This document shows, piece after piece, positions 46,756 through 55,026 of a stretch of 64,000 nt of DNA; position 1 is the first letter of the stretch; each line of letters starts with the position of its first letter. Source of the DNA: Halanaerobium saccharolyticum (GTDB taxonomy: Bacteria; Bacillota; Halanaerobiia; Halanaerobiales; Halanaerobiaceae). The stretch lies in NCBI RefSeq assembly GCF_003053565.1, contig NZ_QAXS01000007.1:16369-80368 (forward strand), written 5' to 3'. The notes beneath the pieces were generated by a model. It was not told the DNA's origin. It saw nothing but the letters and a program-made list of their open reading frames with translations, and made no database searches. Made by a program: the position numbers and the translations under genes.

Positions 46756-47136
46756 ATGATTTTAGGAACCGGGATTGATTTAGTTAAAAATAGTCGAATT
46801 AAGGACTTAATAGAAAAATATGAAGATCGCTTTTTAAAAAAAATTTACACTGAAGCTGAAATAAGATACTGTCAGCAGAAAATAAATTCAGCGCCCCCCT
46901 TTGCAGCGCGTTTTGCCGCTAAGGAAGCCGTTTTAAAAGCTCTGGGCACAGGAATGAGAAATAACAGCTGGCAGGACATTGAGGTTTTAAATGACAAACT
47001 AGGTAAACCAGAAGTTAAATTATCTGGCAGCACTGCAGTTAGAGCGCAAGAACTTGGAGTAAGCTCAATTTTTATTTCTATTTCTCACGAAAAAGACTTC
47101 AGTATTGCTCAGGTTGTTATGGAAGGAGCAGAATAA
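46756..47136 (+). CDS. acpS: Holo-[acyl-carrier-protein] synthase
   Basis: AcpS transfers 4'-phosphopantetheine from CoA to acyl carrier protein. The 126-aa enzyme shows GTGIDLVKNSRI (metal-binding Asp) at the N-terminus and FAAKEAVLKALGTG near residue 55, both hallmarks. ATG follows GAAAGGAAA. Its stop is followed immediately by the nnr ATG; the acpS-nnr pair is common in bacteria. Confidence 0.96.
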   Translation: MILGTGIDLVKNSRIKDLIEKYEDRFLKKIYTEAEIRYCQQKINSAPPFAARFAAKEAVLKALGTGMRNNSWQDIEVLNDKLGKPEVKLSGSTAVRAQELGVSSIFISISHEKDFSIAQVVMEGAE

Positions 47137-48699
47137 ATGGAAGTTTTAACTCCGACAATGATGGCAAAATGTGATCAGGAAACTATTGAGGCTGGCTGTC
47201 CGGAAATTTTACTGATGGAAGCAGCAGCTTATGGTACAGCCAGGCTGGCAGTAGAAATTATAGAAAAAGAATTTGAATCAAAAGCTGAGGCTGAGCTTAA
47301 GCTAAGCATTTTAGTTGGTAAGGGAAACAATGGTGGTGATGGCCTGGCTGCAGCTCGAATACTAAAAAATTGGGGTTATCAGCCAGAAATAATTTTAAGT
47401 ACAGCTGCTAAAGACTTAAAAGGAGTTAACAGTAAAAATTATGAGCTGGCTCTTTTAAACGGGGTTAAAGTTTATCAATTTAATGATTTAAAAGAAAATG
47501 AATTTTTGAATTTAATAAAAAATAGTGATTTGATTATCGATGCACTGCTGGGAACTGGAATTAAGGGTGAGCTGAGAGGTAGTGTAAAAAAAATTATTAC
47601 TCAGATCAACCAGAAACTGAAAAAGAAACCTTTAACACTTGCTGTTGATATACCTTCCGGGATTATCGGAGAAAATGGCAGGATAGCTGGTGAAACCCTA
47701 AAGGCAGATTATACAGCCACAATGGCGGCTTATAAGCGAGGTCTGCTTTTATATCCAGGTAGAGACTACAGCGGTCAGATTAGAATAATTAATATTGGAA
47801 TTCAGCCGGAGACAATTACTCAAAATGGTGATCGACTTAAGGCTTTTGGAGAGCAGGCTGCAGCCAATTTAATACCAAAACGAAAAAATAATGGGCATAA
47901 GGGCAGTTTTGGCAAAGTTGCTGTAATTGCAGGTTCTAAAGGAATGACCGGTGCACCTCTTTTGAGTACAAAGGCAGCTTTGCGAAGTGGTGCTGGTCTG
48001 GTTTATCTTTTAACTGCAGCAGAGATTGAAGCCCGGACTTCAGTTCAGCTGGAAGAGGTAGTGGGAGTTCCACTGTCTTCAAAAGAGGGAATGATTAGTG
48101 CGGATTCCTTTAATGAGATCAGGCAATTTTCGGAAAAAGTGGACCTCATTGCTGCTGGCCCGGGATTGGGTAAAAGTTCTGAAATAACTGATTTGATGGA
48201 GAAAATTTTAAAGAATCTGGAACTGCCGCTGATTCTGGATGCAGATGCAGTAAATTCAATTAAGAATCTCAAATTATTAAAAAATTATAAAGGCGAACTT
48301 ATTTTAACACCTCACCCCGGCGAAATGGCAAATCTGACAGGGATGAGTATTCAGGAAATTAACAATAATCGAATTGAAGTGGCCAGAGATTTTGCCGCTG
48401 AATACGGAGTCAATTTAATATTAAAAGGAGCTGCAACTATAACTGCTGCTTCTGATGGTAGAGCTTATATCAACACCAGCGGCTGTAATGGAATGGCTAC
48501 AGCAGGTAGTGGAGATGTTTTAACAGGCACAGTAGCTGCTCTTCTGGCACAGGGGATGAGCAGTTTTGAGGCTGCAGCCCTTGCTGTTTATCTGCACGGT
48601 AAAGCGGGAGAATTTGCAGCAGCTGAAAAGAGTAATTATGCTCTTATTGCATCAGATATAATTGATAATCTGTCGAAGGTCTGGCAGAAATTCGAATAA
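47137..48699 (+). CDS. nnr: Bifunctional NAD(P)HX epimerase/dehydratase
   Basis: This repair enzyme restores hydrated NADH/NADPH. The 520 aa combine an N-terminal YjeF-type epimerase (GKGNNGGDGLAAARIL near residue 65, ALLGTGIKGEL) and a C-terminal ADP-dependent dehydratase of the ribokinase-like fold. The latter is shown by GHKGSFGKVAVIAGSKGMTG, LTPHPGEMANLTG and NGMATAGSGDVLTG. ATG touches the acpS stop, so the two are coupled. Confidence 0.96.
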   Translation: MEVLTPTMMAKCDQETIEAGCPEILLMEAAAYGTARLAVEIIEKEFESKAEAELKLSILVGKGNNGGDGLAAARILKNWGYQPEIILSTAAKDLKGVNSKNYELALLNGVKVYQFNDLKENEFLNLIKNSDLIIDALLGTGIKGELRGSVKKIITQINQKLKKKPLTLAVDIPSGIIGENGRIAGETLKADYTATMAAYKRGLLLYPGRDYSGQIRIINIGIQPETITQNGDRLKAFGEQAAANLIPKRKNNGHKGSFGKVAVIAGSKGMTGAPLLSTKAALRSGAGLVYLLTAAEIEARTSVQLEEVVGVPLSSKEGMISADSFNEIRQFSEKVDLIAAGPGLGKSSEITDLMEKILKNLELPLILDADAVNSIKNLKLLKNYKGELILTPHPGEMANLTGMSIQEINNNRIEVARDFAAEYGVNLILKGAATITAASDGRAYINTSGCNGMATAGSGDVLTGTVAALLAQGMSSFEAAALAVYLHGKAGEFAAAEKSNYALIASDIIDNLSKVWQKFE

Positions 48700-48766
48700 A
48701 TTTGTAACCAAAGATCTACAGTACTATTTAAAAGCTAATTTATAAAATAATTTTGAGGAGTTAAAA

Positions 48767-49309
48767 ATGATATTATCAGATAAAACAATTAAAAAAATGC
48801 TAGCAAATCAGGAATTGATTATAGATCCGATTGATGAAATGCAGATTCAACCAGCTTCGGTTGATATGAGGCTGGGAGATGATTTTTTAAAAGTAGATGA
48901 AAACTCTCTGCCTTTAATGACTTTAAATGATGAAGTTAATTATGAAGAAGTGAGGGGTTCAGAAATTATTATTCCCCCTCATTCATTTTTACTGGCAACA
49001 ACAAAAGAATATATAAAATTACCCGATAATTTAACTGCTTTTGTGGAAGGAAGAAGTTCAATTGGTAGAATGGGTCTTTTTATTCAAAATGCGGGCTGGG
49101 TTGATCCCGGTTTTGAAGGTCAGATTACTCTGGAACTTTATAATGCAAATCGTCTGCCAATTAAATTAGAATCTGACCGCAGAATCTGTCAGCTGGTATT
49201 TGCTTCAATGGATAATGAAGCTGACAATCCTTATCGCGGCAAATATCAGGGACAAAAAAATACAGTAGGTACCAGAGTCTTTAAAGATCCAGAAAACAAA
49301 AAAAGATAA
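48767..49309 (+). CDS. dcd: dCTP deaminase
   Basis: The enzyme deaminates dCTP to dUTP in thymidylate supply. The 180-aa protein contains MQIQPASVDMRLGDDF near the N-terminus, GRSSIGRMGLFIQNAGWVDP and the catalytic-glutamate segment GQITLELYN. Whether it also cleaves dUTP (bifunctional form) cannot be decided from motifs alone. ATG follows TTGAGGAG; no clear terminator separates it from nnr 67 bp upstream. Confidence 0.95.
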   Translation: MILSDKTIKKMLANQELIIDPIDEMQIQPASVDMRLGDDFLKVDENSLPLMTLNDEVNYEEVRGSEIIIPPHSFLLATTKEYIKLPDNLTAFVEGRSSIGRMGLFIQNAGWVDPGFEGQITLELYNANRLPIKLESDRRICQLVFASMDNEADNPYRGKYQGQKNTVGTRVFKDPENKKR

Positions 49310-49325
49310 ACCTGGAGGTGTAGTT

Positions 49326-51575
49326 ATGGTAACTTTGGTAATTTCGGAAATAGATAAAAGAATTGGTCCTGGGGATATTGTAGGAGCTTTTATCAATGAA
49401 GCCGGGACTGCAAGTGATGATATTGGTAAAATTAATATAGATAAGAGTAAAAATAAGGCAGAAGTAGAAGTGAACTGGGAATCAGCTCCTCAGATTATTA
49501 GAGCTATGGATAATAATCAGATCGGAGGAGTTAAAGTTCAGGTAAGTGCTAAGAATCCAGATGATTTAATTGATAAGGAAATTATAAATTACTATAATAA
49601 ATTTTATGACTTAGTTGATTTGGAGAGACAGGAAGAGATAGACAGACATAAATTAGAAATTAAATATTTATCAGCCAGAGAGAGGCAGGCTAAAGGACGT
49701 GCTTTATTAGATCTGCACGGAAAAGATAATGGCAATACCTTTGGTCATCGGCCTTTAGTCAAATTTACTTCAAAATATAAGGGAGAAAAGCTGGCAGAGA
49801 CTCAAATTACACCGGGAGATCTGGTAATGATCAGTTTAGATAAACCATTACATCCAGATAATCCTACGGGAACTGTAGTAGAAAAGACTTCTTATTCAAT
49901 TACTGTTGCTTTTGAGAGTCATCCACCTGAATTTATCTATAATAAAGGCGTCAGACTGGATCTCTTTGTTAACGATACTACTTTTCAGAGAATGTTTACT
50001 GCTCTTGAAAAAATCAAACACCCTAAAAATGAACTGCAGGAGCACAAAAGAGATATACTGCTGGAAAGAAAAGAGCCTAAAGCTGCAGTTAAAACAGATT
50101 TAGAACTCGGTGGTCTCAATCAATCACAAAAAGAGGCTGTAGAAAAAGCGATGGCTGCCGAAGATATCTATTTAATTCAGGGGCCACCTGGAACTGGAAA
50201 AACTGTAACTGCAGTCGAGCTGATTGCAGAGGCGGTTGAACAGGGTGATAAAGTTCTGGCAGCTGCAGATTCTAACACAGCAGTTGATAATCTGCTGGAA
50301 CTGCTGGCCGAAAAAGAATTAAATGTAATTAGAATTGGACATCCAATTAGAGTCAATAAAAAACTGAGACAGCATACTCTTGATGAGGTAGTTATGGAGC
50401 ATCCGGATTATCTGGAGGCTGAAAAATTAAGAGATGAAGTTTCCGATTTAATAAATAAACAGGAATCATATATCTATCCAGGTGGTAAATACCGCAGAGG
50501 TTTATCTGACCAGGAAATTAAAAATTATGCTGAAAAAGATTTAGAACATCATGTAAGAGGAATAAGTCCTGAAGTAATAGATGAGATGGCCAGCTGGCTG
50601 GAACTGCAGGAAAAAATAGATAATTATTTTAAGAAAATAGAGAGGCTTGAAAATAAAGCTGTAGATGAACTTTTGGATCAGGCTGATGTAATCTGTACAA
50701 CCAATATCACTGCCGGATCAGAATTACTTGAAAATAGAAAATTTGATTTAAGTGTAATTGATGAAGCCACTCAGGCAACACAGCCTGCGGCTTTAATTCC
50801 TTATCTGAAAGCTGAAAAGACAATTTTAATTGGTGACCACAAGCAGCTGCCGCCAACAGTAGTTAATCAGGAAGCAGCCAAAAACGGATTAAGAGTATCT
50901 CTCTTTGAAAAATTGATGGAAATTTATCAGGGGGAGCTTAGTTCACTGCTCAAAACTCAGTACAGAATGAACAGAGAAATTATGGGCTTTTCCAGCATTT
51001 ACTTTTATAACAATAGTTTAAAAGCTGCTGAATCGGCAGCAGCCCAGAAGTTGAGTGATCTGGGAGTGAAAATAAATGATGAGCACTGTTTTACAGAAAA
51101 ATCACTTAACTCAGATTATCCTCTGGTATTTCTAGATACAAAAGAGATGAAGGCAAAGGAGAGGTCATTTGAAGGTTCAAATTCTTACGACAATCCGGTT
51201 GAATCAGAAATAGTTCTTGATATCCTGGATCGTGCTCTTAAATCATCTCTCTCAGAATCAGATATTGCAGTAATTGCTGCCTATAAGGATCAGGTTGACT
51301 TGATTAATCAGCATAATAGTTACGAAAATGTAGAAATAGATACAGTAGATGCTTTTCAGGGAAGAGAAAAAGAAATGATTGTTTTTACTGCTGTCCGCAG
51401 CAATTCTGAAAATAATATTGGATTTTTAAGAGATCTGCGCCGACTCAATGTTGCTTTAACCAGAGCCAAAAGGAAAATGATTTTCATTGGAGACAGCAGC
51501 ACAATTTGTGAGCATGATGCCTATGCAAAACTGCTTAAATATATAAAAAAAAGCGGACTCTATTATAAACTTTAG
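49326..51575 (+). CDS. SF1 (IGHMBP2/Upf1-like) helicase with DbpA-like N-terminus
   Basis: The 749-aa protein has a complete superfamily 1B helicase core: Walker A GPPGTGKT (near residue 285), Walker B SVIDEATQA, GDHKQLPP, QYRMN, TVDAFQGREKE and NVALTRAKRKM. The first 75 residues (KRIGPGDIVGAFINEAGTAS, then IGKINI) resemble the DbpA/CsdA-type RRM found at the C-terminus of DEAD-box RNA helicases, suggesting RNA binding. Residues 110-260 match the IGHMBP2-like beta-barrel region. The substrate may be RNA or RNA-DNA hybrids; this is inferred. ATG follows TGGAGGTG, 16 bp after dcd. Confidence 0.88.
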   Translation: MVTLVISEIDKRIGPGDIVGAFINEAGTASDDIGKINIDKSKNKAEVEVNWESAPQIIRAMDNNQIGGVKVQVSAKNPDDLIDKEIINYYNKFYDLVDLERQEEIDRHKLEIKYLSARERQAKGRALLDLHGKDNGNTFGHRPLVKFTSKYKGEKLAETQITPGDLVMISLDKPLHPDNPTGTVVEKTSYSITVAFESHPPEFIYNKGVRLDLFVNDTTFQRMFTALEKIKHPKNELQEHKRDILLERKEPKAAVKTDLELGGLNQSQKEAVEKAMAAEDIYLIQGPPGTGKTVTAVELIAEAVEQGDKVLAAADSNTAVDNLLELLAEKELNVIRIGHPIRVNKKLRQHTLDEVVMEHPDYLEAEKLRDEVSDLINKQESYIYPGGKYRRGLSDQEIKNYAEKDLEHHVRGISPEVIDEMASWLELQEKIDNYFKKIERLENKAVDELLDQADVICTTNITAGSELLENRKFDLSVIDEATQATQPAALIPYLKAEKTILIGDHKQLPPTVVNQEAAKNGLRVSLFEKLMEIYQGELSSLLKTQYRMNREIMGFSSIYFYNNSLKAAESAAAQKLSDLGVKINDEHCFTEKSLNSDYPLVFLDTKEMKAKERSFEGSNSYDNPVESEIVLDILDRALKSSLSESDIAVIAAYKDQVDLINQHNSYENVEIDTVDAFQGREKEMIVFTAVRSNSENNIGFLRDLRRLNVALTRAKRKMIFIGDSSTICEHDAYAKLLKYIKKSGLYYKL

Positions 51576-51695
51576 AACTGTTAATTTAAGAGAAGAAAAG
51601 TCATATCCATAATTTATAATTATTTGGATAGCTTTACAGAGCTATAAATATTAAACTCATTCCAGTCATATCAGTAATTAAGCTGGATATTTTGA

Positions 51696-51724
51696 TTGAC
51701 AGCATTTAATATTTGAGATATAAT
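51696..51724 (+). promoter_or_regulatory. Perfect consensus promoter before a 48-aa gene
   Basis: TTGACA (51696-51701), 17 bp, TATAAT (51719-51724): both hexamers are exact matches to the sigma-A consensus. Confidence 0.88.
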
Positions 51725-51775
51725 TACATTATCTAAAAGAGTTCTAAAATCATTTTATAATGAGGTGGTTAATCA

Positions 51776-51922
51776 GTGGAGAGGCTGCGCCGCAAAAAGA
51801 ATTTTAGTAAGACTGAAAAAGAAGAAATCGCTAGAGAGATGGTAAAAGGCTATGAAAAAATGGCTGCAGTAAATGAAGATCTTGTTCGAAATGTTTCTCT
51901 ACTTAAGGATGGGGCTAATTAG
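51776..51922 (+). CDS. 48-aa protein resembling the tail of a MazE-type antitoxin
   Basis: GTG at 51776 lies 7 nt after GAGGTGG and opens a 48-codon frame with its own promoter and terminator. The segment EIAREMVKGYEKMAAVNEDL aligns with [20 protein letters not shown] in the antitoxin 250 bp downstream: the GY-KMA-N core is shared. The ribbon-helix-helix DNA-binding part is missing; instead there is a basic N-terminus (ERLRRKKNFSKTEK). It may be an antitoxin remnant or a free-standing toxin-binding peptide. No other family is recognised. Confidence 0.68.
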   Translation: MERLRRKKNFSKTEKEEIAREMVKGYEKMAAVNEDLVRNVSLLKDGAN

Positions 51923-51936
51923 TCTCATCTTTTTTC
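51908..51936 (+). terminator. Terminator of the 48-aa gene
   Basis: GATGGGG (51909-51915) pairs with TCTCATC (with G-T pairs) around CTAATTAG, followed by TTTTTT. The stop codon lies in the loop. Confidence 0.7.
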
Positions 51937-51966
51937 TTAATTATTTTTAAAAATCAAGCTGTAAAA

Positions 51967-51994
51967 TTGATAATTATTCCCTGCATGATATAAT
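51967..51994 (+). promoter_or_regulatory. Promoter of the mazEF-type pair
   Basis: TTGATA (51967-51972), 16 bp, then TGATATAAT (51986-51994), an extended -10. The transcript leader is about 25 nt. Confidence 0.75.
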
Positions 51995-52027
51995 AGAAAC
52001 AGCTTAAAAACAGTGGAGGTGGGTCAG

Positions 52028-52324
52028 TTGTCCGAAAGCAGAAAACTTAATGTAGAACTGCCAGTCTATCTGGTGGAAGAAATTGAGCGTTATTGTAAAA
52101 ATAATAATCAGCAGCGAAATAACTTTTTAAATCAAGCAGTTAAATTTTATCTAAAAGAATTGAAAAAAGAAGAAGTTCGTAATCATCTCAGAGATGGATA
52201 TAAAAAAATGGCCGGTCTTAATCAGCAGTTAGCTGATGAAGGATTATCAAGTGAGTGTTACTCATATTTATGTTATGAACAGAGACTGGTGGAGTGTGAA
52301 AAAATTGAAAGTAAAAAGGGGTGA
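52028..52324 (+). CDS. mazE: MazE-type (EndoAI-like) ribbon-helix-helix antitoxin
   Basis: The antitoxin would neutralise the MazF-type RNase and repress its own promoter. The 98-aa product starts at TTG ([20 protein letters not shown]), 8 nt after GGAGG; a GTG at 52013 overlaps that site. The N-terminal RHH domain (about residues 1-45) is followed by the toxin-binding tail ([20 protein letters not shown]). Length is close to Bacillus EndoAI (93 aa). The 3' end overlaps the toxin gene by 20 nt. Confidence 0.9.
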   Translation: MSESRKLNVELPVYLVEEIERYCKNNNQQRNNFLNQAVKFYLKELKKEEVRNHLRDGYKKMAGLNQQLADEGLSSECYSYLCYEQRLVECEKIESKKG

Positions 52325-52655
52325 TGTTTTTTACGCGAATTTAAATCCAGTCGTTGGCTCTGAACAGGGAGGAGTTAGACCTGTATTAGTTATTCAAAAT
52401 GATATTGGTAATAAATACAGTCCCACTGTTATTGTTGCTGCTATTACTTCCCGGATTAATAAAGCTAAACTACCGACTCATGTTGAAATACCAGCTGATT
52501 ATACTAATTTGGATAAAGATTCTGTTATTTTACTGGAGCAGATTAGAACCTTAGACAAAAAAAGACTGCAGCGCCACATTGCACATTTAGGTGAAGATGT
52601 GATAGAAGATGTTAATCAATCTATAGAAATAAGTCTGGGCTTAATTGAATTATAA
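52305..52655 (+). CDS. mazF: MazF/EndoA-type endoribonuclease toxin
   Basis: This sequence-specific mRNA interferase has 116 aa, the same length as Bacillus EndoA. It begins [20 protein letters not shown] and contains [12 protein letters not shown] and [20 protein letters not shown], the regions with the catalytic Arg and Thr. TTG at 52305 was chosen because it gives the canonical start and is 10 nt from TGGAG; an upstream in-frame extension lies inside the antitoxin. In Firmicutes this pair is often chromosomal and near acpS/nnr-like genes, as here. Confidence 0.94.
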   Translation: MKVKRGDVFYANLNPVVGSEQGGVRPVLVIQNDIGNKYSPTVIVAAITSRINKAKLPTHVEIPADYTNLDKDSVILLEQIRTLDKKRLQRHIAHLGEDVIEDVNQSIEISLGLIEL

Positions 52656-52685
52656 TTTTTTCTTAATTGAGCTAAATTTTTCTTC

Positions 52686-52714
52686 TTGACAGTGTGAAAA
52701 AAATATCATATACT
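52686..52714 (+). promoter_or_regulatory. Promoter of the hydrogenase locus
   Basis: TTGACA (52686-52691), 17 bp, TATACT (52709-52714). It precedes the first DRTGG gene with a leader of about 110 nt containing two palindromes. Confidence 0.75.
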
Positions 52715-52740
52715 TTTGATAGTAATTTTTTATTAACTAA

Positions 52741-52785
52741 AGTGAAAATTATCACTACAAACTATTTGTGGGAATATTTTACAAA
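52741..52785 (+). promoter_or_regulatory. Two operator-like palindromes in the hydrogenase leader
   Basis: AGTGAAAATTATCACT (52741-52756) is a 16-nt near-perfect palindrome. TTTGTGGGAATATTTTACAAA (52765-52785) has TTTGT/ACAAA arms and resembles a Rex (NADH/NAD sensor) site, TTGTG-N8-CACAA, but with one extra central base. Downstream location suggests roadblock-type repression; regulator identity is inferred. Confidence 0.45.
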
Positions 52786-52833
52786 TTGCAAAAATGACAA
52801 AAATGAGATATTATTTAACTATGGAGGTTAAAA

Positions 52834-53208
52834 ATGAAACTAAAAACTGTCAAGTCTCTTCTTAATACAGACACTATTTTTGAAGCTTCTGCTGAAAAGG
52901 ATGATCTGGAAGTGAAAAATGCCTGTGGTGCAGATTTGATGAGTGATGTACTTGCTTTTTCAAATGAAAAAACACTTTTGCTTACAGGTTTAACAAATCC
53001 CCAGGTTGTTCGAACCGCTGAGATGGTTGGGATTCAGGTTATTATTTTTGTCAGGGGAAAGGATCCACAGATAGAAACAATTTCTCTGGCCAATCAGTTA
53101 AATATCTTTTTATATTCCACAGATAAGCCTTTATTTGAAGCCTGTGGTCTTTTGTATAAAAATGGGATTGGTCCGGAAGAGATGAACTTTATAGAAACCT
53201 CCAAATAA
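52834..53208 (+). CDS. DRTGG-domain protein 1
   Basis: This 124-aa protein is of the small DRTGG-domain type that accompanies [FeFe] hydrogenase genes. Recognisable segments are CGADLMSDVLAF, LLLTGLTNPQVVRTAEMVGI and FVRGKDPQIETISLANQLNI, ending with FEACGLLYKNGI. Function is unknown; a ligand-sensing or regulatory role is usually supposed. ATG follows TATGGAGG. It is first in a run of genes leading to hydABC. Confidence 0.82.
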   Translation: MKLKTVKSLLNTDTIFEASAEKDDLEVKNACGADLMSDVLAFSNEKTLLLTGLTNPQVVRTAEMVGIQVIIFVRGKDPQIETISLANQLNIFLYSTDKPLFEACGLLYKNGIGPEEMNFIETSK

Positions 53209-53224
53209 TTGTCGGGAGTTGATT

Positions 53225-53659
53225 TTGTCTTTGCAAAAACAACAGATATTAAATAAAGAAATTGAAAGCTTTGATTTTCAAAGTGGGGGAGAGGCTTCAA
53301 GTGATTTAAAGAATATTCTGCGTAAACTGGGTGTTCCTTCAGCAATAGTTCGTAAGACAGCTATAATTACCTATGAACTTGAGATGAATGTTGTAATTCA
53401 TTCTCTGGGGGGAGAAATTACAGCTTTGATTTCAGAAGATGAACTTGAAATAAGGGTTGATGACAGTGGCCCGGGAATAGAAGATCTTGATAAGGCTTTT
53501 ACAGCAGGTTTTTCAACTGCCAGTGATGAAATTAGAGAAATGGGTTTTGGAGCTGGAATGGGCCTTGTTAATGTTAAGCGCTATGCAGATCAAATTGATG
53601 TAAAATCATCAAAAGATGATGGAACTCATGTGAAAGTAATAATTAATCTAGCAAATTAA
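53225..53659 (+). CDS. Stand-alone HATPase (anti-sigma/RsbW-like) protein
   Basis: The 144-aa GHKL-fold ATPase shows the N box TYELEMNVVIHS, G1 box DDSGPGI and G2 box FGAGMGLVNVKRYAD. There is no histidine phosphoacceptor domain, so it resembles anti-sigma kinases rather than sensor kinases. TTG at 53225 was taken (6 nt after GGGAG); TTG codons at 53219 and 53231 are alternatives. It sits between a DRTGG gene and an iron-sulfur protein in the hydrogenase locus. Confidence 0.82.
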   Translation: MSLQKQQILNKEIESFDFQSGGEASSDLKNILRKLGVPSAIVRKTAIITYELEMNVVIHSLGGEITALISEDELEIRVDDSGPGIEDLDKAFTAGFSTASDEIREMGFGAGMGLVNVKRYADQIDVKSSKDDGTHVKVIINLAN

Positions 53660-53688
53660 CTTTAACTAATCGCAGCAGGAGGTTAATA

Positions 53689-55026
53689 ATGACCAAAAAG
53701 CATTCTGTGCTCTTAAAAGAAGAAAAATGTGAGGGATGCACCAATTGTGTAAAGGGATGTCCCACTAAAGCAATTCGAGTTCATCAGGGTAAAGCCTGGA
53801 TTAAAGAGGATTTATGTATTGATTGTGCAGAGTGTATCAGAGCCTGTGAATATCACGCTAAATACACTAAAACAGATCAACTTGATCAAATCATGGAGTC
53901 CTCAGAATATCCTGTTTTATTGATTCCACCCAGTTTTTACAGTCAATTTTCAGCGGGAATTCCTGCACAGAAGATTAAAAAATCAATTATTAATTTAGGT
54001 TTTGAGGCAGTTTTTGATGTAGCAGATGCAGCTGCTGCATTATCTCGTAAAACACTTGATTTTTTAAATAATAATTCCGGTAATTATATATCAACATCCT
54101 GTCCGGTAATAGTTAGATTAATTAAACTTCAGTATCCTGATTTAATTGAGATGTTAATTCCTCTAAAATCCCCAGTCGAATTGATTGCCGAAAGAGTTGA
54201 AAGAAAACTTAAAGAAGAAAAAAATATCGATCCAGATATTTTCTTTTTAACTCCCTGTCCGGCAAAATTAACTACAGTTAAGAGAGCAATTGGTCAGAAC
54301 AAAAGTTTTTTAACCGGGGCAATTGGGGTAGAAAATATTTATCAAAAGATTTATGAATCACTTGCTGATATTGAGCTGGAAGAGAAAGAGGATCAGCTGA
54401 TTAGTCTGGCTACAATCTGGGGTAGTGAGGGTGGAGAAGAAGGTATTTTACGTTCCTGGCAGGAGCTAAACACTTTAAGTGTATCCGGGATTAAGAAAGC
54501 AAAAAAATTATTAAATGAAATCGAAAGAAACAATATTCCGGAAGCAATCAGGTATTTTGAAATCACTTCCTGTGTGGATGGATGTATTGGGGGAGTGCTG
54601 AATGTTATTAATCCATTTCAGGCTCAATTTAACTTAGAAGAAAGAATCAAAAAAATTAGACAGATAACTCAAGAACATAATTTGGTATTAAAAAAAGAAG
54701 ATGATGAATTTTATAATTTTGCTCTTTCCCAAAAGATTACTGCAGATAATATTTCTAAACTGGATAGTAATTTTAAAAAAGCAATGCAGAAACTTGAACA
54801 GCTGCAGAAAGAAATAGATATTTTGCCAGGTTTAGACTGTGCAGCCTGTGGAGCACCGGACTGCAAAACTTTTGCGGAAGATGTGATCAATGAACGAGCC
54901 AGCAGAACTGACTGTATATTTATGCTGAGGAAACAGCTCAGTAGACTGGCAGATGATCTTTCAATTCTGGCAAATGAACTTCCGCCGGTTATGGCATCTA
55001 AAAAGGAGGAAGCAGATGACAGTTAA
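53689..55026 (+). CDS. Hydrogenase-like iron-sulfur protein (HydS-type) with degenerate H-cluster motif
   Basis: The 445-aa protein begins with two ferredoxin-type [4Fe-4S] motifs (CEGCTNCVKGC and CIDCAECIRAC). A [FeFe]-hydrogenase large-subunit-like domain follows, and then a C-terminal four-Cys Fe-S domain (CAACGAPDCKTFAED...CIF). The active-site motifs are altered: STSCPVIVRL where hydrogenases have TSCCPGW, TPCPAK for MPCTAK, and SCVDGCIGG for the final Cys pair. The proton-transfer Cys or a ligand is therefore lost. A sensory or electron-transfer role next to regulators is more likely than H2 catalysis. Confidence 0.82.
   Translation: MTKKHSVLLKEEKCEGCTNCVKGCPTKAIRVHQGKAWIKEDLCIDCAECIRACEYHAKYTKTDQLDQIMESSEYPVLLIPPSFYSQFSAGIPAQKIKKSIINLGFEAVFDVADAAAALSRKTLDFLNNNSGNYISTSCPVIVRLIKLQYPDLIEMLIPLKSPVELIAERVERKLKEEKNIDPDIFFLTPCPAKLTTVKRAIGQNKSFLTGAIGVENIYQKIYESLADIELEEKEDQLISLATIWGSEGGEEGILRSWQELNTLSVSGIKKAKKLLNEIERNNIPEAIRYFEITSCVDGCIGGVLNVINPFQAQFNLEERIKKIRQITQEHNLVLKKEDDEFYNFALSQKITADNISKLDSNFKKAMQKLEQLQKEIDILPGLDCAACGAPDCKTFAEDVINERASRTDCIFMLRKQLSRLADDLSILANELPPVMASKKEEADDS

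Noticed and set aside
51600-51690. Several short inverted repeats after the helicase gene (ATCCA/TGGAT, ATAGCT/AGCTAT, CCAG/CTGG)
   Set aside because: Short stems without a T-run; a terminator could not be supported.
52236-52304. N-terminal extension of mazF
   Set aside because: It lies within the antitoxin gene; canonical MazF starts at the TTG at 52305, giving the family length of 116 aa.
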